Notes under the pieces: generated by a model
What the model was told of the DNA's origin: nothing
The model's input: the letters and a program-made list of their open reading frames with translations, nothing else
Database searches by the model: none
Program-made: the position numbers and the translations under genes
NCBI RefSeq assembly: GCF_900110455.1
Contig: NZ_FOIS01000002.1
Location: 558,001 to 622,000, forward strand
Origin: Natrinema salifodinae
GTDB taxonomy: Archaea > Halobacteriota > Halobacteria > Halobacteriales > Natrialbaceae
DNA: 64,000 nucleotides
Direction of reading: 5' to 3'
Part shown: one piece after another, positions 44,498 through 52,380 of the stretch
How positions within the stretch are numbered: position 1 is the stretch's first letter
Layout of the letters: every line of letters begins with the position of its first letter

Positions 44498-45013
44498 TCA
44501 TCCGAACGTATTTCGGAGGACCGCACCGAACCCGGCGGCACCGATACAGAGCCCGAGGAGCCCGCCGATCCCGGTCAGTGCGAGCAGCCCGCTGATGCCC
44601 GCACCCACCAGCAACGGTTTCAGCCAGCCGTCGTCGCGGCCGATGAGGCGCTTGGCGATGGCGAGGTAGCCGATCGCCGAGCCGACCGCCCACACCAGGT
44701 ACGCAACCAGCAGCAGAGGCGCGGCCAAGAGCAGGCCGATGACGGTGATCGCGAGGAGGAAGGAGACCAGGCCGAGCGCGAGCAGACAGGCGATTCCGTA
44801 TAGGAACGTCCCGAACGGTTCCGCGAGCACGTCGGCCATCATCCGTTCAGTGAACGCGGGCGCGACGGCGACCATGATCGCGCCGACGAGCAGCGTGGTC
44901 AGGAACGCGTCGATCGCGCTCCCGACGAGGCTGCCGCCGACGTTGATTTCGGGGTCGGTCTGTGCGAGCAGCGCGACCGCCGGAGCGACGTGAGTAATTC
45001 CGATCAAATTCAC
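44498..45013 (-). CDS. Multi-pass membrane protein of unknown function
   Basis: 171 residues from GTG 45013 with an N-terminal hydrophobic stretch (VAPAVALLAQ) and about four further helices: IDAFLTTLLVGAIMVAVAPAF, FLYGIACLLALGLVSFLLAITVIGLLLAAPLLLVAYLVW and LKPLLVGAGISGLLALTGIGGLLGLCIGAAGFG. The Gly-rich final helix resembles the C-terminal membrane part found beside bactofilin-like proteins, but no bactofilin is here. A TATA-like ttatattc lies near 45030-45037. Function unknown. Confidence 0.7.
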   Translation of the reverse strand: MNLIGITHVAPAVALLAQTDPEINVGGSLVGSAIDAFLTTLLVGAIMVAVAPAFTERMMADVLAEPFGTFLYGIACLLALGLVSFLLAITVIGLLLAAPLLLVAYLVWAVGSAIGYLAIAKRLIGRDDGWLKPLLVGAGISGLLALTGIGGLLGLCIGAAGFGAVLRNTFG

Positions 45014-45093
45014 TGAACGAACGCCGAGAATATAACGGGTGCAGCGCTCGCCGCCGCTGACAGGCTTTTGCTCGCGGACCGCCTACGAAACCT

Positions 45094-45531
45094 ATGCGAA
45101 GCAAACGTTTACAGCGGGAGATCGACGACCTCGTCGCCCAGGGGTGGCGGATCGAGGAAGAGACGCCCGACCGCATCGTGCTCGTCGACCGGGAGTTCGG
45201 TTCGCTCGCCTCGCACGTTCTGGTCGCGCTCCTGACGTTCTGGTTCACGATGGGGCTCGGCAACGTCGTCTGGGCCGCGTACAACTACGTCTCGAAGTCT
45301 CGCCGGCGCGTCCTCTGGGAAGAGCGGGACGCGACGACCTGTCCGTCGTGCGGTGCGGACGTTCCGACGTCTGCAGACTACTGTCCGTCCTGCGGCGAGG
45401 ACGTCGCGACCGTCACCGAACCGAACGGCGGGATCGCCTGTCCCGAGTGCGACGCGATCGTGACCGACGGCTCGCGGTACTGTCCCTCCTGCGGGACGAA
45501 ACTCGCGGACGCGGTCGACGCCTCGTCGTAG
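45094..45531 (+). CDS. Double zinc-ribbon membrane protein
   Basis: 145 residues. N-terminal helix RLQREIDDLVAQGWRIEEETPDRIVLVDR, one or two membrane segments (LASHVLVALLTFWFTMGLGNVVWAAYNYV), then two zinc ribbons: CPSCGADVPTSADYCPSCG and CPECDAIVTDGSRYCPSCG, each with two CxxC pairs. Such tethered zinc ribbons occur in many archaeal membrane proteins of unknown role, often in protein contact rather than DNA binding. ATG 45094. Confidence 0.83.
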   Translation: MRSKRLQREIDDLVAQGWRIEEETPDRIVLVDREFGSLASHVLVALLTFWFTMGLGNVVWAAYNYVSKSRRRVLWEERDATTCPSCGADVPTSADYCPSCGEDVATVTEPNGGIACPECDAIVTDGSRYCPSCGTKLADAVDASS

Positions 45532-45612
45532 CACCGCGTCGTCGCGCGGTCCACCGTCTTGGAGCCGACCCGTAGGTACTCGTAACTCGCCGCCCATCGA
45601 TCGGACACGGCA

Positions 45613-46485
45613 ATGGATCTGGATTCGGACTCCGACCCCCACATTCTCCTGACGAACGACGACGGGATCGACGCGCCTGGCATCCGAGCGCTGGCCGACG
45701 CGCTCTCGACGGTCGGCACCGTCACCGTCGTCGCGCCCGACCGCAACCGGAGCGCGGTCGGCCGGTCGCTGTCCTACGGCCGGACGAGTTCGTCGAGCGA
45801 CGGCGCGGACGGCGACGGGAGCGACGACGAGCTCGCGGTGAGCCTGGCCGATAGCGCGTTTACGGTGCCGGTCCCCCACGCCGAGCACGACCTCGGCTAC
45901 GCGGTCGACGGGACGCCCTGTGACTGCGCCATCGTCGGCGTCAACGCCCTCGAACCGGCGCCCGACATCGTCGTTTCGGGTTGTAACGCCGGCGCGAATT
46001 TAGGGGCCTACGTCTTCTCTCGATCGGGAACCGTCAGCGCCGCGATGGAGGCCGCGTTCCTCGGCACGCCGTCGATCGCGGTCTCGATGGACACGCTCGG
46101 ATACGACACGGAACTCGAGCCGGCGGCCTTCGAGCGCGCGGGCGAGATCGTCGCTGCCCTCGTGGAGCGCGCGCCCGGTACCGGGCTGTTCGACCGCGTG
46201 GACTACCTGAACGTCAACGTGCCCCGGCCGGACCGCGAACCCGACGGGGTCGCGATCACGCGCCCGACTCGGGTCTACGAGATGGACGCCACGTTCGAGA
46301 ACGGGCGGTTCCGGTTGACCAACCGGCTCTGGCAGCAGATGGCCAACCGGGACATTCCCGATCCCGACGACACCGACCGCCACGCGCTGCTCGAGGAGCA
46401 GGTGTCGATCTCCCCGCTGCGAGTTCCCTACGAGGTCGTCGACACGGAGCCGGTACGCGCCGTCGTCGAGGGCGCGCTGCAGTAG
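45613..46485 (+). CDS. surE: 5'/3'-nucleotidase SurE
   Basis: Metal-dependent nucleoside monophosphatase (acid phosphatase) of the SurE family. The 290 residues begin with MDLDSDSDPHILLTNDDGIDAPGI, where the Asp pair in NDDG is the metal site; VVAPDRNRSAVGRS follows, then SGCNAGANLG (Asn ligand) and RSGTVSAAMEAAFLG. An acidic Ser/Gly/Asp loop (about residues 60-75) is inserted between strands 2 and 3. Start ATG 45613. SurE is often near stress or tRNA-modification genes; here its neighbours are zinc-ribbon and DUF2103-like proteins. Confidence 0.95.
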   Translation: MDLDSDSDPHILLTNDDGIDAPGIRALADALSTVGTVTVVAPDRNRSAVGRSLSYGRTSSSSDGADGDGSDDELAVSLADSAFTVPVPHAEHDLGYAVDGTPCDCAIVGVNALEPAPDIVVSGCNAGANLGAYVFSRSGTVSAAMEAAFLGTPSIAVSMDTLGYDTELEPAAFERAGEIVAALVERAPGTGLFDRVDYLNVNVPRPDREPDGVAITRPTRVYEMDATFENGRFRLTNRLWQQMANRDIPDPDDTDRHALLEEQVSISPLRVPYEVVDTEPVRAVVEGALQ

Positions 46486-46554
46486 CAGCCGCCCGTCGCC
46501 GACCGGCGACCGAAAAACACGTCCGTTTTAGCCGCCCGAGCGTAAGCACCGTCC

Positions 46555-47307
46555 ATGGAGTGTCGCCACTGCGCCTCCCCGCTCGACAAACCCGGCGACT
46601 TCTGCCTCGTCTGTCGGGAAGCCAATACCGAGGCCATCGTACTGGAGGCAGGACGTGACAGGGCGACCCTCACGATGCTCGCGGCCGAGCGAGACGACGA
46701 CGCGCACGGGAGCGGTGACGACGACCCGGTCCTCGGGAAGACCGTCGTCACCACGACGCCGGAGGACGGCGAGAACGAGGTCGTCGAACTGCGGAACTTC
46801 GCCGGCCTGATCGGCGACGAGATCCGCCGCAAGCGCCCCGAGGAGGTCTACGCCGGCGGCAAGCGAGCGGTGATCCGCGCCGTCCGCGAGGACATCCACC
46901 ATCCGTTCTACCGCGTCGACGACGACGAGCCCGTCCAGGCGGTCCTCGATCGACGGGGTAACCGCGCGCTCGACGTGGTCGAGACCCCGCCGGCCGAGAA
47001 GATCGGCGGCAGTCACTCGACGCTCATCGGCGGCCGAACGGGCATGCGGGCCATCCAGACCGTCGCGGGCCACCCCCACGTCAAGAAGGTCATTCCGGGA
47101 CCGATCGACGCCGGGGGCAAGGGCTCCCAGTCCGGCATGCGCGCGAAGGTCACGCGCGCCGACGACGGCGGCAACGTGCGAATGCTGTTGCGGGACGGCT
47201 CGAGCGTTCAGGAAAACCGGGTGGTGACGACCGCGCCCGACCGCGAGATGGGCGAACGGATCCGCGAGGACCTAAACGACGTGCTCGCGGACGCGGAGTT
47301 CCAGTAA
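46555..47307 (+). CDS. DUF2103-like metal-binding protein
   Basis: 250 residues. Zinc ribbon at the N-terminus (MECRHCASPLDKPGDFCLVCREAN), then a globular part with GKRAVIRAVREDIHHPFYRVDDDEPVQAVLDRRG, EKIGGSHSTLIGGRTGMRAIQTVAGHPHVKKVIPGPI and GGKGSQSGMRAKVTRADDGGNVRMLLRDGSS, the pattern I associate with DUF2103 (predicted metal-binding). The conserved IGGSHSTLIGG suggests phosphate or nucleic-acid contact, but no activity is known. ATG 46555. It ends 10 bases before the strong hairpin at 47317. Confidence 0.82.
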   Translation: MECRHCASPLDKPGDFCLVCREANTEAIVLEAGRDRATLTMLAAERDDDAHGSGDDDPVLGKTVVTTTPEDGENEVVELRNFAGLIGDEIRRKRPEEVYAGGKRAVIRAVREDIHHPFYRVDDDEPVQAVLDRRGNRALDVVETPPAEKIGGSHSTLIGGRTGMRAIQTVAGHPHVKKVIPGPIDAGGKGSQSGMRAKVTRADDGGNVRMLLRDGSSVQENRVVTTAPDREMGERIREDLNDVLADAEFQ

Positions 47308-47316
47308 CTGGTAGGC

Positions 47317-47361
47317 ACTCGCGTCTTTCACTCAACTGGTCGGCGAGTGAAAGACGCGAGT
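47317..47361 (+). terminator. 17-bp perfect hairpin, possible terminator or operator
   Basis: actcgcgtctttcactc (47317-47333), an 11-base loop, then its exact complement gagtgaaagacgcgagt (47345-47361). It starts nine bases after the DUF2103-like stop codon. No T-run follows, so termination would rest on stem strength alone; a protein site is the alternative. Confidence 0.6.
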
Positions 47362-47499
47362 CCGTCTCGTCATCGTCGATAGCCGCGTCCCCCGTCGATA
47401 CAGTCGTCTTATTCCACCGTTCTGAGGAATCTGGCCTCGCCCGAAAGCGGTGCTGGCTCCGATCACCGATGTGGGAGCGCGACCGCCTCACCGACGAGG

Positions 47500-47529
47500 A
47501 TATATATTATAAAATACACTAACGAGTGT
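47500..47529 (+). promoter_or_regulatory. Orphan TATA-like box with inverted repeat
   Basis: tatatattataaaa (47501-47514) is the most TATA-like string of this region and is followed by acact-aacg-agtgt (47516-47529). No start codon lies at leaderless distance; the MFS gene is 134 bases farther. It may drive a leadered MFS transcript or a small RNA. Confidence 0.5.
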
Positions 47530-47598
47530 CAAGTCAACCAGTTGGTGTGGGGCTATGTAACGTCATATTCGCCGGAATACGGGCCGATATGTCGCAGT

Positions 47599-47639
47599 TA
47601 ACAACGGCCGTTGTTATGGATGTTGACAATTCTTATTAG
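47599..47639 (+). promoter_or_regulatory. MFS promoter: 18-bp palindrome plus TATA box
   Basis: taacaacggccgttgtta (47599-47616) is a perfect palindrome. ttcttatta at 47631-47639 is a TATA box 24-32 bases before ATG 47663. An activator or repressor such as the adjacent TrmB-family protein could bind the palindrome just upstream of TATA. Confidence 0.65.
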
Positions 47640-47662
47640 CACCCGTGGCCGACTAGCGGTCG

Positions 47663-48949
47663 ATGGATTTTCGACGCTATCTTCCTGACTCGGTGATCGA
47701 CCTGTGCGATCGTCGCGGAGATACCGATCCGTCCACAACGGAGCGGGGTTCGGACTCCCGCGAATCTGACCGCACGCGGTCGATGGACGGAACTCCCCGG
47801 CAAGCCCGCATCGCAAATTCGATTATATTCAGCATTCTCGGCGCGGTTTTTGCGACGTGGGCGGTTCGCATTCCCGCTATCAGCGCCACCCTCTCCCTTT
47901 CGGAGGGCGACATCGGGCTCGCGTTGCTCGGGCTCGCGGTCGGGAGCATAATCGGACTCGTAACGAGCGGCGTGGTCGTCTCGCACTACGGTGGTCGGAA
48001 AGTGATTAGGGCCGGTCTCATCGTCTACACCCTCGCACTACTGCTTATCACCGCTGCTGGTGGATTCTTTCTGCTCGGCGGCATGCTCCTCGTGTTCGGT
48101 TTCGGAAAGGGGTTAATCGACGTTGCGGCGAACGCGCAAGGCGTTCGAATCGAGCGCTCCTATCCGGGGCAGATCATGGGTAGCTTTCACGCCCTCTTCA
48201 GCGGCGGCGGACTACTCGGTGCGGGCCTCGGCGCGATCGCTACCAGTCTCGGCCTCTCCGTTCGAACTCACTTCGCCCTTATGGGAATCGCGTTCCTTCT
48301 CATCGGGTTCACCGCGAGCGTGTGGCTACTCCCGAAGGACACAAGCGTTGACACCGGCCCGGCCGTTTCGCTTCCGTCCCGAGAGCTCGCGGGGTTTTGC
48401 GTGCTCGGGTTCTGTGCCCTGTTCATCGAGGGCGTCGGAAACGATTGGAGCGCCGTCTTCCTCGAGACGAGTGCGAGCGCATCCGCGACGGTCGCGGCGC
48501 TCGGATTCGGGGCGTTCTCCCTCATGATGATGGTCGGACGGTTCCTCGCCGACAGCGCCGTCGAGTGGATCGGCCCCAAGCGCTTCATCCGCCTGGCCGC
48601 GGTCGTCGCCGCACTCGGCATTACGCTAACGCTCCTCGCCCGACCGATCGTCTCGCTGGTCGGGTTCGGAGTCCTCGGCCTCGGGCTCGCCGGGATCATG
48701 CCGGTTTCGTTGAGCATTGCAGGGAATCACGATCCCGATTCCCCCGCGGAACCGGCGATCGCCGCCGTTTCGACGGCGGGGTACGCGGGGTTCGCCGTCG
48801 GGCCGGTAGCGATCGGTCTCATCGCGGAGGCGTCCTCGTTGCGCGCCGCGTTCGTCCCGGCGTTCGGTCTAACCGCCCTCATCATCGTCCTCACGGGACT
48901 CCTTCCGACCGTCGCCCGAACGGCCGGCGACGGTGAAACTCCTGCGTAG
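47663..48949 (+). CDS. MFS transporter (YbjJ-like)
   Basis: Major facilitator superfamily permease, 428 residues. After ~45 disordered residues, twelve hydrophobic helices follow; ANSIIFSILGAVFATWAVRIPAISATL and GDIGLALLGLAVGSIIGLVTSG resemble YbjJ-type transporters (Arg in AVRIP), with the MFS signature-like HYGGRKVIRAG between helices 2 and 3. A second candidate start is ATG 47783 (MDGTPRQARIANS), just before the first helix, but the TATA box at 47631 favours 47663. Substrate unknown. It converges with the TrmB-family gene; a sugar is a fair guess. Confidence 0.87.
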   Translation: MDFRRYLPDSVIDLCDRRGDTDPSTTERGSDSRESDRTRSMDGTPRQARIANSIIFSILGAVFATWAVRIPAISATLSLSEGDIGLALLGLAVGSIIGLVTSGVVVSHYGGRKVIRAGLIVYTLALLLITAAGGFFLLGGMLLVFGFGKGLIDVAANAQGVRIERSYPGQIMGSFHALFSGGGLLGAGLGAIATSLGLSVRTHFALMGIAFLLIGFTASVWLLPKDTSVDTGPAVSLPSRELAGFCVLGFCALFIEGVGNDWSAVFLETSASASATVAALGFGAFSLMMMVGRFLADSAVEWIGPKRFIRLAAVVAALGITLTLLARPIVSLVGFGVLGLGLAGIMPVSLSIAGNHDPDSPAEPAIAAVSTAGYAGFAVGPVAIGLIAEASSLRAAFVPAFGLTALIIVLTGLLPTVARTAGDGETPA

Positions 48950-48966
48950 GTCCGAATCTGGGCAGA

Positions 48967-50070
48967 TCAGGGCGATTGAGAGTTGTCTCCCTCGGATCCG
49001 GCGTCGATTCGATCGATCGTGAATCGTTTGGCGGCGATGTCCTCGAGATGTGCACCGCGTCCGCCCACGGTATAGACCGTCCCGTCCGTCTCGAAGCAGA
49101 TCTGTGCCTTCGCGGTGAGTTCAAGCAGCGACGCACCGCCCTCGGCGGATCGAGAACCGGTGTAGTCGACGTCGACGAATCGGCCGCTGAGTTGACATTC
49201 TCGGCCGGTTTCGATCCTGGTTCCGTCGATCCGTCCCGTTACGTCCGCGCCCGACTCGAGGAACGGCTCGATGGCGCGGATACATTCGGTGATTTCGACG
49301 AACGAATACGGCGGGTCGTCGCTGCGATCACTGTAGATCGTCTCGTACACCTCCCAGAGGCGCGTCAGGTAATACCAGTGGAAGACGTACGCCGTCGTGT
49401 AGTCGTCGATGAGCACGCCGTACTCCTGCTGTAATCGATTGGGCGTCGCGTAGTACGCGCGCTCTCGGTCAACCAGCACGAGAAACGGCCCGGAGAGTTC
49501 GCGCCTGCGTACCTCGGTGCAGACACCGTCGAATTTGGTCGCGTCGAACGGCAGATCGGTGTCCGACGGCAGGTAAAGCGAGAGGTGGACGTGGACGTCG
49601 CGGTCGTAGGCATCCCGCAGCAGCGGTTGGAGGGTCGTAAACTGGCTGGGGGTGGCTGCCAGCTGAACGTGCTCGCCGGCCGCCTCGATGGCGTCGCGAG
49701 CGTGGTCGATGACGGTCCGAAACCGCTGGACGAGACTCACGTTGCCGTCGCGGACCTCCGGCTCCTGATATCGCCGTTCGATTTCGTCGATGGCCGTTTC
49801 GTACCGTCGGATGGCCGTTTTGATGCCGGTGAGACTTTCACTCGGGTTGTCTACTCGGGCGTACAACCGATCCTGGTCGTAGACCGTGACGTATCCCAGT
49901 TCGTCGAGCGAGCGAAGCACGTCGTAGATTCGAGGTTGGGGAACGTCGCTCATCGACGCGACCTCACTCGCGGATGCGGACCCGAGTTCGAGCAAGGTTG
50001 CGTAGGCAGCCGCCTGATATGGAGACAACCCGGCGTCTTCGAGGACGGTGATCAGTTCGTTGGTCTCCAT
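48967..50070 (-). CDS. TrmB-family transcriptional regulator
   Basis: Sugar-responsive type regulator, 367 residues from ATG 50070. N-terminal winged helix: METNELITVLEDAGLSPYQAAAYATLLELGSASASEVASMSDVPQPRIYDVLRSLDELGYV, followed by a coiled segment (about 85-110) and a C-terminal effector-binding domain of the TrmB type (PF11495-like; DVHVHLSLYLPSD, GPFLVLVDRERAYYATPN). The ATG at 50157 was rejected: tatttata at 50097-50104 on the minus strand would lie inside the gene, and is at leaderless distance from 50070. It sits between the MFS gene and the lipoprotein/beta-helix pair and may control both. Confidence 0.9.
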   Translation of the reverse strand: METNELITVLEDAGLSPYQAAAYATLLELGSASASEVASMSDVPQPRIYDVLRSLDELGYVTVYDQDRLYARVDNPSESLTGIKTAIRRYETAIDEIERRYQEPEVRDGNVSLVQRFRTVIDHARDAIEAAGEHVQLAATPSQFTTLQPLLRDAYDRDVHVHLSLYLPSDTDLPFDATKFDGVCTEVRRRELSGPFLVLVDRERAYYATPNRLQQEYGVLIDDYTTAYVFHWYYLTRLWEVYETIYSDRSDDPPYSFVEITECIRAIEPFLESGADVTGRIDGTRIETGRECQLSGRFVDVDYTGSRSAEGGASLLELTAKAQICFETDGTVYTVGGRGAHLEDIAAKRFTIDRIDAGSEGDNSQSP

Positions 50071-50096
50071 CGCTGTCAGTGGCTTTTCCGGGCGCA

Positions 50097-50104
50097 TATA
50101 AATA
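50097..50104 (-). promoter_or_regulatory. TATA box of the TrmB-family gene
   Basis: tatttata on the minus strand, 27-34 bases upstream of ATG 50070. It decides the start codon. Confidence 0.65.
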
Positions 50105-50166
50105 CTCGCGGCCACGCGGCCAGCGTCGGACGGTGCGGTCGCTTCACCGGACGCCATCGCCCAAAA

Positions 50167-50194
50167 ATGACTGTCATATGAGCATTCTTATATA
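50167..50194 (+). promoter_or_regulatory. Promoter of the lipoprotein/beta-helix genes
   Basis: ttcttatata (50185-50194) lies 22-31 bases before ATG 50216. Eight bases upstream stands atgac-t-gtcat (50167-50177), a short inverted repeat that may be an operator. It differs from the palindrome before the MFS gene. Confidence 0.6.
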
Positions 50195-50215
50195 CTGTCG
50201 AGAGAGTCAGGCGGT

Positions 50216-50404
50216 ATGAACGAATCGGGACTGCGACGACGGGATCTCCTCATCGCGGTGTCGGGCGGTTGTGTGACGCTTGCGGGCTGTGCGGACGGCA
50301 CTCGGCCGGACGATTCCACAGCGGCGGCGACGGCCGATCAACCCGGCTACGGAACGGCGTACGGTCAGGACTACGGAACCGAAACCGAAACCGAAACCAA
50401 GTGA
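50216..50404 (+). CDS. Tiny Tat lipoprotein with Tyr-Gly tail
   Basis: 62 residues: MNESGLRRRDLLIAVSGG, lipobox LAGC (lipidated Cys about 25), then GTRPDDST and a tail with repeated YG (PGYGTAYGQDYGTE) ending in TETETETK. The twin-Arg plus lipobox make it an exported, membrane-anchored peptide with a mature part of less than 40 residues. Its TATA box is at ideal distance. The stop codon is two bases before the ATG of the beta-helix gene, which lacks a signal. It may be an independent anchor or the detached signal region of the next protein. Confidence 0.75.
   Translation: MNESGLRRRDLLIAVSGGCVTLAGCADGTRPDDSTAAATADQPGYGTAYGQDYGTETETETK
50381..50398 (+). repeat. Hexanucleotide repeat gaaacc x3
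   Basis: Three perfect gaaacc units, preceded by the variant ggaacc (50375-50380), encode Thr-Glu repeats at the end of the lipoprotein, immediately before its stop codon. Confidence 0.75.
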
Positions 50405-50406
50405 CC

Positions 50407-51915
50407 ATGGGCGATCGAACGCCGCGACTCGGACTCAATACGTACGAACCAGGCGAAGAGTGGAGCCACACCGACACGGTCGAGGCGGTCGACGAGCACG
50501 CGATCGTGCACGGCCCGATCGCCGACCGGCCGGCGACGGGCGACTACGACGACGAACTCTACCACGCGACCGACCAGGGGATCACCTGGCGCTGGGACGC
50601 CGCGAGCGACGACTGGGTATATTTCAGCGGTCAGGGGAGCGCCGACCGGCCGGTGCCTGGAACGAGCCACTTCGAGGCGGCGACGGTCGGTCACGCGCGG
50701 ACGAAGGAGACTCCCGTGTGGAACGTCGAGGCCCACGGCATCGAGGGCGACGGCTCGACCGAGGTCGGTCAGGCCGTCCACGAACTCCTCGAGACGGTCG
50801 ACCAGGCGGGCGGCGGGATCGTGTACTTCCCGCCTGGCCGGTATCTCTTCGAGCGGACGCCGCTGGTGGGCGACGATACGATCCTGCTGGGAGCGGGTCG
50901 CTCGACCGTCTTCGAGGGACCGCGTCCCGACGGCGACGAAGGACGGGCGCTGCTCTCCAACAAGGGGTACGACGCGACCGGGTACGACGGCGCGTCGAAC
51001 TGGGGGGTTCGCAACGTCCGCATCGATTCGCCGTCGTCGACCGGAATCATGCCCGCGCACGCGGACAACGTTCGATTAGAGAACATCTACGGCGACCGCA
51101 TCTACTACCATCATCTCGACGTCGTCTCGTCGAAAAACGTCGTCGTCAACGGTTTCTGGGCGACTCGCGGCGGCGAAGGAGGGTCGGACGCGCCGGTGCA
51201 GTTCGACAATCAGAACGCGGGAACGGGCGCGAACACCGTGTGGGACGGGACCGACTACGCGCTCGTCGCGGCCGACGACACCCCGACCCGTAACTGCACC
51301 CTCACAGATTTCGAGATCGATCCGGAAAACGGTCCCGAGTACGGCGTTCATCTCCACCGCGACGGGAACGAGTCGATCACAATCCAAGACGGGTACATCA
51401 CCGGCTGTCAGTACGCGGCCATCAGGACTGATCCCGGCGAACCGATCGCTGATCTGACGATCGACGGCGTCTCGTGTATCGAAAACGCGAGGGGGATCTC
51501 GCTGGGGCACGTTGAGCGCGGCCGGCGGGCGTTGACGATCGACAACGTCACGATCAGGACCGACGACAAGGGAACGGCCGCCGGCTCGGGACTGTACGCG
51601 AGCGGCGTCGACGGCGCCGCGATCGCCAACGTTACCGTCGACGGGGCGTTCACGAACGCGATCATTTTCGACGACATGGACGACCTGAAACTGAGCAACG
51701 TGACGGCGACCGGGGCGAAACACCAGGCGTTCCGATTCCGGGAGAACGTCGACGCGACGCTCACGAACGCTCGCGCGGCGGACTGCGGGACCGTCGGCGT
51801 CTACGCGGGACCAGACAGCAGCGTCGCCTACGGCGGCGTCACGTTCGACGACGTCGGGAGCGAGGTCGTGGTCGACGGCGAGCTCCGGGAGTGGGTCACC
51901 TCCTCGTCCTCGTAA
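50407..51915 (+). CDS. Right-handed beta-helix (pectate-lyase-like) protein without signal peptide
   Basis: 502 residues. Residues ~1-95 hold a module with DDELYHATDQGITWRWDAASDDWVYFSGQ, reminiscent of phage-tail or surface display domains. From about 105 (NVEAHGIEGDGSTEVGQAVHELLE) a pectate-lyase superfamily beta-helix starts, with GGGIVYFPPGRYLF and repeated coils (IQDGYITGC, LTIDGVSCIENARGISLGHV, ATLTNARAADCGTVGVYAG). Such domains bind or cleave polysaccharides. There is no signal peptide from ATG 50407, although the fold is normally extracellular; the lipoprotein gene just upstream may explain that. Catalytic residues could not be assigned. Confidence 0.83.
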   Translation: MGDRTPRLGLNTYEPGEEWSHTDTVEAVDEHAIVHGPIADRPATGDYDDELYHATDQGITWRWDAASDDWVYFSGQGSADRPVPGTSHFEAATVGHARTKETPVWNVEAHGIEGDGSTEVGQAVHELLETVDQAGGGIVYFPPGRYLFERTPLVGDDTILLGAGRSTVFEGPRPDGDEGRALLSNKGYDATGYDGASNWGVRNVRIDSPSSTGIMPAHADNVRLENIYGDRIYYHHLDVVSSKNVVVNGFWATRGGEGGSDAPVQFDNQNAGTGANTVWDGTDYALVAADDTPTRNCTLTDFEIDPENGPEYGVHLHRDGNESITIQDGYITGCQYAAIRTDPGEPIADLTIDGVSCIENARGISLGHVERGRRALTIDNVTIRTDDKGTAAGSGLYASGVDGAAIANVTVDGAFTNAIIFDDMDDLKLSNVTATGAKHQAFRFRENVDATLTNARAADCGTVGVYAGPDSSVAYGGVTFDDVGSEVVVDGELREWVTSSSS

Positions 51916-52064
51916 CCCGTTCCGTTTTCGAACGGCCAGGCGTCGATGTCGGTTCCGCGGTCGAGACCGTCCCGAGGCAAATATTGTGTCGAGCCGATGG
52001 CAGTGACAGTTGCTGCTGGTTGTCCGAGCCTTAACGGGGTGGCTGTAATTAGATATAATTAGCC

Positions 52065-52298
52065 ATGTTCGAGCGACCGGACGCCGTCCTGACCCTGATC
52101 CCGCTGTTGGCGGTAAGCGGTCTCGTGGTCCGCACGCTGATCACGGCCACGGGCGTCGGCACGGGGTTGCTCGCGGCCCCGCTCGCGGTGGTCGGCTACC
52201 TCGCCGCGCTCGCGCTCGTCTTCCTGGAACTGCTCGCCTGGCCGGTCGCCGAGCGCCTCGGCGGGTCCGGCGAATCCGGTGAAACCGACGGGTCGTAG
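52065..52298 (+). CDS. Small two-helix membrane protein
   Basis: 77 residues from ATG 52065. Two hydrophobic segments, AVLTLIPLLAVSGLVVRTLI and GLLAAPLAVVGYLAALALVFLELLAWPVA, then an acidic Gly/Ser tail. AT-rich taatta repeats (52046-52061) lie directly before it. Function unknown; it precedes the ribosomal L37ae gene, 82 bases away. Confidence 0.65.
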   Translation: MFERPDAVLTLIPLLAVSGLVVRTLITATGVGTGLLAAPLAVVGYLAALALVFLELLAWPVAERLGGSGESGETDGS

Positions 52299-52380
52299 CG
52301 TCGGCGGCCGCGCGGCGGACCCACGCGAACCGTCGTGACTCAACAGGTTTAAGAACACGCTGGCGATAGACAGCACTACT

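Larger units (their letters stand above)
47308..47662. other. Regulatory intergenic region before the MFS gene
   Basis: 355 bases without a gene but with several elements: a 17-bp perfect hairpin, an AT-rich box with an inverted repeat, an 18-bp palindrome and the MFS TATA box (each listed separately). Base composition drops to AT-rich from about 47500. The density of structures is high compared with the rest of the window. Confidence 0.6.

Noticed and set aside
52046-52061. taatta repeats considered as a TATA box for the gene at 52065.
   Set aside because: It ends only about 4 bases before the ATG, too close for a core promoter of a leaderless transcript.
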